From assembly GCA_037501455.1 (NCBI GenBank), contig CM074864.1:33506001-33570000 (forward strand): a DNA stretch of 64,000 nucleotides, given 5' to 3'. Both the position numbers and the translations under genes were made by a program. This document shows, in pieces, positions 49,001 through 60,160 of this stretch (its first letter is position 1; every line of letters begins with the position of its first letter). Source of the DNA: Lantana camara (taxonomy: Eukaryota; Streptophyta; Magnoliopsida; Lamiales; Verbenaceae). The notes below the pieces were generated by a model, which was given only the letters and a program-made list of their open reading frames with translations, made no database searches and was not told the DNA's origin.

Positions 49001-50620
49001 CGTTCCTATAGAAGAAGAAAGACAAGCAAGCAGACCTCAAAGAAATTTAAGGATAAATATCCACGCCACATATAGAAGAAACGAGCCCATCTGATAAAAT
49101 TTAGCCAAATTTTAGAGTATGTACACGTTTGAAACCCTTCTCTTAAGACGTGTTTAGAACGCGTTCCTAGATAGCCAAGGAATTACTTGAAGAGGAGACA
49201 CCGTCAGATTTGGAATCTGAGTAGTGTAAGCAAGCCTTGAAATCCAATATGGATTCCATATACTCAAACCAAGTTTTGACCTTGGTTGATCCACCTGATA
49301 GGATCAAGCTCGTGGAGCTTCGAGTAAATGGAAAGCATTACAACCTTCTTGACGATTGAAATGCAAAAGTCCATTTGGATTATGTTTACCACATCCTCAT
49401 ATTTTGACTATGAGATATGATAAATGAATATGAGAACTATCTTGTTCAATATGAGATTGAAAGAGACTGAAATAAGGTATTTCTATAAATCTCATATTCA
49501 ATGGGAGTATGCATAAGGTATGCAGATCCCTAAAGTCAATCTGTGGATTGATAAAGGCTTCTAGGAGTTAGACAATTCGATTCCACAGTCAAATCGTTTG
49601 ACACAGATAGAAGTCGAATAAGTCTCAGAGTGTACATATGAAAGTTAGTGATGTAAGAGTCAATTTTGGTTCTTTAGAAGACGATGTCCTTCTCATTAGG
49701 AATGTCAAGGATGACGTGAAAGTTACCAATTCTTGTTTAAGAAACAATTTGACATGAAAGATCTTGGTGATTATCCTATATTCTCGATATTCAGATCTAT
49801 AGAAGATAGATCTAAGAGAATAAAAGGATTATCCCAAAATGAGTACATAACCACGGTACTAAAAGGAGTTTAGTATGGACAATGGAACGTCTCTTTTGAA
49901 GAGTATGTGTCCTAAGATAAACTTTGAGAAAGTTAGAATGTCCAAAATCCCTTTAAGTGAAAGGGTGCATAATGTATGAAAAGTTATGTACTAAATTAGA
50001 TATGGCACAACACTAAGCGTAGTAGGCCGAATCTAATATGACCTCAGAGAAGGTCATTAGATCTCTGTAAAGGATGTCCTCAGAGTACTTGAGAAGAAAT
50101 GAGGATATGTATTAGTTTACAGAGCCCAAAAGATCTTGTTGTTAGAAGGATATTTGATGTAACCATTCATCAAACATGGATGATTATGAAATCATTGCAA
50201 GGATACAACTTCTACCAGAATGGTAATGAAATGTGTTGGAAAGGGTTCCAAGGACGGATATTGCAAAACTCGACTGTCGTAGTTGAGAACTTAGTCGTAT
50301 TATATAACGCTAAGTTAAGTGTTTGGGTAAGAAACTCCATCTAACCAGTTAGATGAAGTTCCTAGCATGAAACAACTCCTTTATCATATTGTATGATAAA
50401 ATGGATGGTTGCTCAAGTAAGAGAACCAAGACCTCACCAAGAGACTGAACACGTGATTACGAATCACTTTATAAGGAAAAGGTGTTTCCTAAGAGATGTG
50501 TAAACAAGAGGGTCACATCAGCAGAGAATATAGCAGATCCACTTTGGAAACGCCCAAAGTCAATAGGCTCTCAAAGTGCATCTTGAGAAGATGGGACTTA
50601 GAATACCTAAATGGCTTTTA
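46050..50620 (+). pseudogene. Decayed Copia gag-pol
   Basis: Remnants in three frames. Reverse transcriptase: FKKQFDMKDLGD (49736-49771) and RSKRIKGLSQNEYITTVLK (49808-49864). RNase H end: AQVREPRPHQETEHV (50411-50455) and AENIADPL (50521-50544). Their order before the polypurine tract is that of Ty1/Copia. Integrase and gag regions upstream are too decayed to delimit. No frame exceeds about 80 codons, so no functional polyprotein can be made. Confidence 0.8.
46865..47186 (+). repeat. Four dispersed copies of a 16-base motif in Copia interior
   Basis: TCCGCGAGTCGTGGG-type motif at 46865-46881, 46969-46985, 47055-47072 (variant TCGCACGAGTCGTGGGT) and 47169-47186. They are spaced about 86-115 bases with unrelated sequence between. 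Confidence 0.85.
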
Positions 50621-50624
50621 CGGG

Positions 50625-50636
50625 CAAGTGGGAGAT
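50625..50636 (+). other. Polypurine tract of the Copia element
   Basis: CAAGTGGGAGAT directly before the 3' LTR TGTTAGG. This is the usual Copia arrangement. Confidence 0.9.
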
Positions 50637-52909
50637 TGTTAGGAATAGTGCCCTAGAAAGCCGATTCGACGTAATCTGCTTTGGGACTTTTCTTGTATCA
50701 CAAACAATCTTTGAATAATATACGATTGATTATAGGCAAACACTTCTTTATATGCCAATACGTGTTTTGTGTGTTTCCATTACGTGCGCATGTATGAGAA
50801 CTCCCCTAATCCTGATGACTTTAGGACTCTACCATTTAGGTGAAATGGTTCATGAAACGAGCCCTATATCACATAAGTCATGATTAGTAAAATACTCCAA
50901 GCCGATGAGTCCTACAGACAGTGGGAGTGTCAACCTGACTCCTCTAAGGCTTGCTTGTGGGATCACGCCCTTAAGAAGGACCACCTTGTTTCATGGAGGT
51001 GCAAAGTGTATAGTTGATACGTGCGTGATACATGAGGGTGCTTACTTTAATAAGTAAGTTCACTGAGGTGCCCCGTGTGAGAACATTCCTAAATGGGAAA
51101 GGAAGTTTCTATTTCAGGAAATGGAAACTTCCAGATTAGGAAATATCTCACGAGTCATTGATGTGATTAATTGATCCTTAGACTTGAGGTTCCATGTTAC
51201 TTTATGAGTTAACTCTGTAGTCTTTGGTATAAGCTTTAAAGGGTGTCGCCTTAGACAACTGATTCAAGGCTTATGCTGGGGCTGCACAAGTGACTCATGA
51301 AAGTGAATGAGAATCAAGAAAGGACCTACAGTTGCATTTGCAAGGTGATCTCTTATTGTGTAAGTCATTCATATGCCATATGGAGTCCTTGGCCAAGGCA
51401 GTAGATCAAGACATCAAGAAAAGGGTTTCTTGGATTGAGATCAAATGGATATGAAATGCACTTAGCTTTAAGACCAGATTATTAGGGTTCTAATTATTCC
51501 CTTACCCTAGATCATGGTTGAGAGATAGTAAGTAGGAGGATTGTATCTCACATGAATCAATGACTTAAAGGTTCTGTCGAATCCGAACATTCCAATTCAG
51601 CTAGGGGTTAAACACCTGTTGCTAGACTATGGTCGTTTAATCTGTGGACTGATTAATTAATTAGTGAATTAATTAATTAGGGTCACTGCTAATTGAATTG
51701 AGAACCTAGAGGGTCACACACAACAACTTGGTTACATGAGTTGAGGCTTTAAAATGATTAAACGAGTTAATCAAGCCAAGAGGGTTCCACACGTGTGAAA
51801 CCACACGTGTGGCTCACGTGAGTGACACGTGTCACACACGTGTATAAATATATGTGTATATTTATTTATGTATTAAATAATTAATGTGATTAATTATTTA
51901 ATAGACTTTGGTTTAATTTTGAATTAAAAAGAAAGTCTTATTTTGGAGAAAAATAATCTAGTTAATTAATTATGAATTAATTAATTAGATAAAATAAGTT
52001 ATTTATTTTAAATAAATAAAGTATAAAATTATCCAAAAATAGTTTGTATATTTTTAGCTCTCTTGAAAGTTGATTTGAATTAGAATTCAAAGTCAAAGTC
52101 AAAATTACTTGATGATCAAGTAATAGGAGAGAGAGAGAGACCAAAATCCTAGCCCATTAAGGACTAGGAATTTCGTCCCTCCCCTTTCTTATATATAGGG
52201 GAGCTCATGCTCCCCTTTAGAGCTAATAGACAATTCTTGGTTCATGTGTTGAACACCTTCCTTTCTCCAAGATAAAATAAAACCCTAGGTTAAGCCTAAA
52301 CACTAACTAGAGAACTAACATCCTTACTAGTTAGATTGTAGCCAAGTTGGTGGACTATCTCTAGAGACTTCAAGTTAGAAGTTTTGAAGATTCGAGCTTT
52401 ACCAAAAGTGGGGATTAAGCAAAAACGATCAGAAGGGATGATGAAACGATTCTGAACCCGACGTGAAGCGAATGAAAAAATCGAACCAAAGAAGATGGCG
52501 AGAACCGTTCGTCCATATCCTGAATGATGAATTTTTTTCACGAGGGTTTTGTGACTGGCAGTTTTCTACTTTCGCAAAACTGTTTTCGAAGGGAGTTTCA
52601 ATCCTGCTTTTCTCGTTTCATGTTTCTTTCTTTATGTTATATTGTTAAGAACATCTCTAACATGAATTGAATCTAGGTTGGTGTGGATTGCTATTCCGAC
52701 AATGGATTCTGAAGTAGAAAGAGACTTTCGAGGGACGGGTTGTCAAGCCGCGAGAAGAGCGCTCTTGGGTGGCTTGAAACGCTTCAAGAAAGAATAAAAG
52801 AAAAGTAAGTTTTCTATCTCTACGAATTTGGTTACACGATTGCGAGTCCAAGATCCTTTTGTTGGAAAATTTTTAAATTCCGCTGCTTTCTGATTCGTGT
52901 TTTCCAACA
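50637..52909 (+). repeat. Copia 3' LTR, 2273 bases
   Basis: TGTTAGGAATAGTGCCC to GTTTTCCAACA; uninterrupted sister of the 5' LTR. Confidence 0.95.
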
Positions 52910-52914
52910 CATAA

Positions 52915-53907
52915 CATATCATAATCATATACCCGGCGAGTACGGGTCTCCCACCTTACTTCCATATCGAATCATACAAATCATAACAGAAAACAAACAA
53001 ATAAAAAAAATAATCCAACCCCAACACCATGTAGTTCGGGGAGCAAACCCTCACTACTCATACAGATACAAACACACAAGGGGTAGCTAACCCACACTGT
53101 GCCTTCCCCGGTTATCCACCAAGGGCTCAAGATACCACGCCTTCCCAACCTCCCTAGGTCGCACATGAGTATCTCAAATGAGAACGTGCACAGGGGTCAT
53201 AACCGGCGACCCCATGGTCGTCCCGGGTCTCCTTTACCCACGTCTCGGGGCCCAACATATCAAAACGGAGCATATCAGATCAGATCATAACTCGCTACAT
53301 ACCAAACTTATCATATCGTATCAAAATCATACTTACGTACCTTGTCGGAGCATACCATACCTTGCAACTTAGCATATGCTATAAACGTACCTCTCCGTGT
53401 CATCCTAATCCGCAGCTGGTATGAAGACACACGGTTTGGAGCATAGCCTCGTTGCAAAACATTTCAAGCTTACATATGCTCGTACATATACAGTTCGAAA
53501 ACCTTTAATCGTATGACAAATTCATAAACATATCATATAAACACATATCTATTATATATAAATAAATAGAATAGTCGTATGTAGGCTTGAAAACGAGCAC
53601 AGAGGCTTGTAGGTCATAGTAACTAAAACAAAACTCCTAAAACCTCACCTTACACCGACGGAAACGGAAAACCTGAGCCAAGAAGTCCCACTGGAACCCA
53701 AACAGCTGACAGACACTCCCTGGAAAACCCCTGAACAACTGAACACACACAGAACACAGGACTTAGACTCCTAACACAGCCACAAAGACGCACGGCCATG
53801 CTCACGAATACAATGATGCACAGTTAGTTCACATTTATCCAATTAAGTCACTCATATCAAATCACAATCATTTTACACATTAGACGATGCATAACTTATG
53901 GAATCAT
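52915..53907 (-). repeat. LARD2 right LTR, piece 2
   Basis: Collinear with the left LTR between the Copia insertion and the solo LTR at 53908. The last five bases ATCAT are the next target duplication. Confidence 0.9.
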
Positions 53908-56500
53908 TGTAACACCCGAGCGCAAGGTGCCACATCCCCCGCACCGAGACCCGACCCGAATATGAAATGAACGATCCATAACCGAGCCAAATCACGGCGA
54001 ACGGGGACAAACACACACTCTAAGCTAGGCGGGCTAACCCTTGAAACCATAAAACAACATAAAACATTAAAGCGGAAGCAAAGAACGAACATATAACATA
54101 TATATATATCATGAGCATCCAAGCTCCAAAAATCGTTCATGTACATCAGCAATTGCCATCACGGCCCAAAACATGTACGCTCCGAGATAATATTCATATA
54201 CAATAATCCAAAAGTGTAATATGCAAGTGTAAGGCTCAAAATACAAAGCTAGAGACGAATGCGAGACCTAGGACTCGTATTCCCGCCTAGCTCCCTCAAC
54301 ACCTGCACAAAATAACTGAAAGCCAAACGGGTTCAGTCCAAAAGGGGACTGGTGGGTATAAAACAGGGCATAGATATAATATATGACAGTAATTAAACAA
54401 TCACATGCAAGTTATAATCCCAAATGAGGTTTTGAAATCTTTCCCAAGTGGGTGAAAAGAATCATCAAAAGGGATTATAACGAATCATTAACATTAGGTC
54501 ATTATTGGCCCGGCGAGTGGGCGTGCATTATCTCCAACCAACACCTTGTGTAAACCATTTAAACATTCATTCATTTATTCTTTTCATGCAATCAATCTTT
54601 TGTGCACATTCATTAACATTTACACCTTCTTCCTCCGGGTTGGTGGTGGGTTTGCAAGGCCCGACCACCCATTCATTGACCAAAAGGGGTTACATGACTC
54701 CCCAGATGGCGCTCAGCGTCCATTCCTCGCTAACTCCTAACGAGGCCCGGTTACGCCGTTAATTGGTGGAACTAGTGTGAGGGTTCACCGTCGGCCCGTG
54801 CCTCCCCGGATAGCCACTCACACTAAGTCCCTGGGCCCCATTCGTGCATTCGATCATTCCTCGCCAAAACATTAGGTAGGATTGATAAAAATAAGGCTTT
54901 ACGTTGAAACATTTACTCTTTAAAACGACTCTATATATATATATATATAATTTTGGTCGAAAACTTTCACATTGGAGGTATATATAGGGTCTTGTATCTA
55001 CATAGAAGAAAAACCCACCTTAAATCATCAAAAGAAGAAACACGAGCCTCACTGACCGGCCTCGTCTCCAACGTGATCAAAATCTGTGCAAGAAAAGTGA
55101 AGTGAGACTCAATATGACCAAATAAGACGCTCGACAATGCAATGATCATGATATGAATGTATAAAAGATTAAATTATGTTATGGAAATGTTCATGTGCAC
55201 TATTAATACATTTTATTTAAATCATATAACCAAAGTATACAAATTAAATCATATTCAAGTTGGAACAAACAATTACATCTACTTAATTAAATCAAATAAC
55301 ACTTAATACATAACCAAAGTATACAACCACATGCATGTACAGTAGCATGCAAACGAAATGCATGAGAAACAGAGTGTGACACGCCCGTGTCACAGAAATG
55401 CACTAAGCCGTGACACCCCCGTGTCACGGTACAGCGGAAAATCATGCACGAAAACAAGGTGACACGCCCGTGTCACAAAAACAAAGCAAACCGTGACACC
55501 CCCGTGTCACGGTACAGAAAATCAGCCCAACCATGCATGCACCCCCGTGTCACGCCAAGCAAGGCAAAAGTGACACGCCCGTGTCACTGTGCGTAACAGA
55601 GAAAAACAGAGCAACAACGCGACAGCAACAACAACCAACCCGAAACACCAACTCCAACCAATAAATGCCACCCAAAACTTGAAGAAACATGGGACCATAC
55701 TTAAAGCATAATAAAATCTAGCATATATTCCCGTATCATGCATTGATCCTCAAGAATCCATCAATTAAAACCCATAAGCCAACCTATGATTTAAGCTCCT
55801 AAACTTCCCAACATATGCATGAAACTTAAGCTCAAAGTTGCTAAACATGCTTCCAATAACGATTACACAAATCAACCAATACATACCAAAACCCTAGCTT
55901 CACATTTTTTTTTTTTCAAGAAATCAACAAAGTTCCAAAATTACCTCAAATAAAAGAAATAGAAGAAGAGGTGAAGAGATGATGTTGATGATGCTTGATT
56001 GTCCACAATTCTCACAAATATGAAGCTTGAAAGTTGAAATTTCCTACTTAGCTTGAGGAGGGTGGCTCGGTTGAACAAGGAAGGAGGAGCAATTGTGTAT
56101 GTGATGAATGTATGAAAGAAAGGAAGAGAGGAACGTGATATGCTGCTATGAGGGGAAAAGAATTGGCCAAAATTGCTATTAAGTCCTCCAATTTATTAAG
56201 TTATGCAAGTGAAACCCCAAGCTTTTGAAATGTAATCAATTAAATCCATGCAATTAGGTCCTCAAAGTTCATGAAATGCTCAATTAAGATCATAACGAAA
56301 TTAAATCAAGTTCGGGAAATTGATTCACGTTGCAATCAAGTTCGAATGAAGCAATAAGTATCAAGTTGTAAAGAATTCACAAAATTCTTAACATTAAATA
56401 CGTACACAATTAACATATATAAACACGTAAAATAATTATTTTGCGCAATTAGGTAAACAATTACGTCATACCTGTACGGCCGAATTATCGGGGCGTCACA
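53908..56500 (-). mobile_element. Solo LTR, Del type, 2593 bases
   Basis: TGTAACACCCGAGCG to GGGGCGTCACA with perfect target duplication ATCAT (53903-53907 and 56501-56505). Hairpin CAGTCC/GGACTG at 54334-54351 is a compensated variant. It carries a GTGACACG palindrome array. Confidence 0.93.
55376..55587 (-). repeat. Palindrome array, GTGACACG arms, two alternating types
   Basis: GTGACACGCCCGTGTCAC at 55376-55393, 55459-55476 and 55570-55587. A longer type with CCGTGACAC and GTGTCACGG arms lies at 55408-55429 and 55491-55512. A half copy lies near 55539-55556. Confidence 0.92.
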
Positions 56501-58425
56501 ATCATAACACTAATTACGTAAAATAAATTAAGATATAAAGAATTCAAATCATATTATGCACAAAGTCCCACGAAATTAAACATGAATTACATAACAATAA
56601 ATATATAAATTACACATTGGCATATTTCACGATATAATAACAATTGGCATACTTGATCAATTTATTCAAATTAAATACGACGTATCTTTTCATAATTCAT
56701 TTCTTACATTTCAAGAAAGTTTCATAATCAATTAGTTTCTAAAATTATACTCACACCCCTTAAATAATAATTATTTTCGAATAAATAGGCATATGACGAG
56801 GCAATTAAATTCAATAAATTATGAACCAAGCTTTCATACAACATAACATATTCTCATATATCAAATAATTCATAATTCCCATTTCAACGTACATAGATGA
56901 TCGAAATACAGTTTAAATCAATTAACGAAAACAAATACAATAACTTCAAAATTTCATATAAAATCAAACGGACATCCGATTGACGAACGGGAAGTGGCGT
57001 TGGACTCACCACGACGAAAGGAACACGCTGACCGAAAGTCACCGCAATGCCGCCACCGTAGCCGGCCGAACAGCCACCGGCTGCTACCGGAATACCACCT
57101 CCGGTGGTCGGAAAAATCCCCGGAAGGACAGAAACGTACGCCTTGGCCTGCTCGACAAAAGCCCTCAACCAATTTCAGAAAAACCCAAACACACCGGATT
57201 TCGTTGACGAAAAACCGAACCAAATTCCAAGGATGAAAACTGAAATTAAATACAAACCGCTAAACGAAAATAAAATCCGGACATACCGTTGGAAAGCCCG
57301 TAACGAGCCCTACGAAAGCCCCAAAGCCAAATGCCGGAAAAGTCGCCGAAAAATCGGACCGTCGGTCCAGGCCCGGTCCGGCACCGGTCCACCGCCGCCG
57401 GCCGGTTCTCTGGCAGGCACCACCACGAATAGCTCGGACTCGTCAACAGGAGCAACTTTTGTAAAGGAGTCATCACCAAACCCTGCCGGGAAAAGACCGA
57501 ACCGCCGCCTCGAAGCTGCGCCGCCGCTGCCATCGCCGGAACCACCACCTACGCCGTGATTCGCCCCAAACTGAGGCTGGAAATGGGTTCAGGAGGTCGA
57601 AAAAGTTTGGAAACCACCAAGCCCCAGCGGAAAAGGTCGCCGGAACGCGGCAAAAGTCGCCGCTACAGTAGCGCCGCCGCCCGTCGTCCACTTTGGGCGG
57701 CGCGTGCGGCCTCCTCGCCCCCCCGATGACGGCGCCGCTTGTCCAGAAAGATGCACCGGGAGCTCTTCGTCATGGGTTGGGGGCGCGTGTCATCGGAAGG
57801 TGGTCGAAAGCCGCCGCAAGTGGGCGGCGAAGTGGCAGCTCCGCCATCCCTCTTCCGCCGCGTCTGAAATCCGGCGGTTTCTACGCCGTCGGTCGCCGGT
57901 TGGCCGAGTTCTTGGTACGGTTGTGACCGCGTCGTCGAGCCCGTCGAAATGGACTAGTGGTTCGTCGAAATCCGTCGAGAAACGGGCAAGTTTGGACGTG
58001 TGTGTGAAAACACACCTCAAGTGTGTGTGTGTGTGTGTGTCGTGAGAGAGGAGAGAGAAGCAGCGGGAGAAGAGAGACAGAGCTGCTGAACCGTTTGCTC
58101 GAAAAACGAGGATTCGGGTGTTTTATCCCCGGGTCCCCGCGCGTAAAACGAATGGTAAAAGGGGCAAACGACGTCAGAATGGGGCAAACTCGGAGTCTAC
58201 GGACCCGTCTCGATGCCCCGAACGTGTTGAATGGGCCAAAAAGGTCGAAAACTCGATCGAACGAGAAATGACCGAAAGACCCCTAAAAAGAGAAAATTAC
58301 AAAAGGGCCCCTAAACTCTAAAAGAGTTCAAAATAGGGCCACGAAAAATATAAAATCACATAATTAAACACATCAAAAGATTGAAACGTGGCGTACCTTA
58401 TAAATCGGACGAGCGGGATGTTACA
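56501..58425 (-). repeat. LARD2 right LTR, piece 3
   Basis: Starts with TSD copy ATCAT and is collinear with 35057-36961 of the left LTR, including the GC-rich domain. It ends GGGATGTTACA at 58425 and is followed by TSD ATAAT. Confidence 0.92.
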
Positions 58426-60160
58426 ATAATTGTCGTATACATTGAACGTGATGGTAACGTGAATTTTTTTTCCCGAACATGAGATAATTTCTTTCGTGAC
58501 CTTACTTGAGCATTCTCATGAATTAGGGGACTTAATTGCATTGGATCTAATTGATCATTTGTTATGGAATTGGACTTCATTGCATGACTCATCAAATGGG
58601 AGAAATTAATCAATTCTTTCTCCTTCATAGCAACAATCACGTTCCATTCCTTCCCATTTCATACAAAACATAACATACATATTGCTCTTGCTTCCCTTGC
58701 CAACCGAGCCAACCCTCTTCAAGCTAGGTGGAAGATCTCATCTTACAAGCTTCATATTTGTGGGTTTTATGATCATTCAAGCATCATCAACATCATCTCT
58801 TCATTTTAGCACCCATTTCTTGCATTTGAGGTATTTTTGGAACTTTGATGAATTTCTTGGATTTATGTGATAGATAGGGCTTGGCTACATATTGGTTGTT
58901 ATGTGTATTTGTTGTTGGATATATGTTTAGGAACTTTGAGCTTAAGTTATATGCATTCAACTTGTTGATATTGAACTTGGAGCATGGATGATGAAATGAG
59001 TTTCATTTGATGAATCTTTGATGATTTAAGGTGGAAATATGTGTTTTATGAGTTGTTGACGATCTATATGTAAGCTAGTATGTTTATTGCATGAAATATA
59101 TGTGTTTGAACTTGATTATGGATCATTTTGTGGATTGTTGCTGTTGTTTCGTTGCTGCTCTGCGGTATTCTCTGTTTTTTTCCCCTTCTGCGTACGTGAC
59201 ACGGGCGTGTCACATTTTCCTCTTTCAGTGTGACACGGGGGTACATGATGGCCTGGTTTTTTTGTACCGTGACACGAGGGTGTCACGGATTGCTTTATAA
59301 GGGTGACACGGGCGTGTCACCTTCTATTTTCACGCATATTGTCCGCTGTACCCCGACACGGGGGTGTCACGGCTTAGTGTATATTGGTGACACGGGCGTG
59401 TCACCCTCTGTTTTTCATGCATTTTTGTTTTGCATGCATGGCTGTACGTATGCATGAATTATATATATATATATGTATTATATAATGTAACATATTTACA
59501 CCTTTATGTATGTTTAGTGAATATTTAATATTATTTGGATTAATTTGATTGAAAATGTGGAATTGTGAGTTCGAATGACGTGATTATATGATTGCATACA
59601 TGTTAGAACGAGATATTTTCATGGTACATTCTATCATACTTGTCATCTCGTTGCATTTTCGCCGTTCGTCCTATTTGGTGCATTTTGAGTCGTGTCTCAC
59701 GGACAATTGTCTTTCTTGCACAGACCAGCTTCCTGGTGATGAGGAGCAGGCCCCGTGAGCTGTTTCCTTGTTTGTTTTGGGTCGTTCAGGTGAGGTTTAA
59801 TTCTAGATACATAGGACCTGTATAACCCTATGTGAAGTTTTAAGCCAAAACTTATCTATATAGTTATAGTTTTCAAATGAGATTGGTTTTCAAATGATTT
59901 ATCAAACTATTGAAGGAATTGATTAATTGGGCGAGTATTGTATTGCACTGTGGGCCCGAGGGTAGTGGCTCGAGCCAACCGGGAAAGCATGGGCTGACGG
60001 GTAACTCGAGAGCTACTCTCACCAAATTGGGATGACCCCTGAACCCCCTAGGAGATTAGGGGAGGAAGGAGTTCTGGGCTTACGGATTCATGTACCCTCT
60101 GCCCAGACTGATTGGATGGTGGGGCCTTGCAATCCCACCATCACCCAGAGGAAGAAGGAT
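58426..60160 (+). repeat. Del-type LTR, right piece
   Basis: Continuation of the LTR at 33120 after LARD2, starting with TSD copy ATAAT. It contains a palindrome array, CAG/GTGAGGTTTAA (about 59788) and the GGGCCCGAGGGTAG block (59953). It is cut at 60161 by the Del element. Confidence 0.8.
59196..59404 (+). repeat. Palindrome array, GTGACACG arms
   Basis: GTGACACGGGCGTGTCAC at 59196-59213, 59303-59320 and 59387-59404. Longer units with outer CCG/CGG lie at 59267-59288 and about 59352-59372 (decayed), plus a half copy at 59228. This is the plus-orientation sister of the array at 55376. Confidence 0.92.

Larger units (their letters stand above)
39216..52909 (+). mobile_element. Defective Ty1/Copia element, 13.7 kb with nested solo LTR
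   Basis: Perfect target duplication CATAA (39211-39215 and 52910-52914). 5' LTR 39216-39583 plus 43302-45218 (about 2285 bases), interior 45219-50636, 3' LTR 50637-52909 (2273 bases). The LTRs differ at roughly 1 percent of positions plus one indel of about 15 bases, so insertion is recent. Reverse transcriptase and RNase H remnants in Copia order show its class, but stops and frameshifts are everywhere. It therefore looks like a trans-mobilised, already broken lineage. Confidence 0.9.
33283..58425 (-). mobile_element. LARD-like element 2, inverted, with two nested insertions
   Basis: Perfect target duplication ATAAT (33278-33282 and 58426-58430). Left LTR 33283-36961, interior 36962-38435, right LTR in pieces 38436-39215, 52915-53907 and 56506-58425. 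The pieces sum to about 3.69 kb, matching the left LTR (3679). Reconstructed length without insertions is about 8.85 kb. The terminal TG at 33283 has become TA. The interior is only 1474 bases against 2572 in LARD1 and has no gag-pol. Confidence 0.92.

Noticed and set aside
55376..55587. Palindrome arrays as CRISPR
   Set aside because: Spacers differ in length (about 14-57 bases), units alternate, the DNA is eukaryotic, and the arrays sit inside LTRs.
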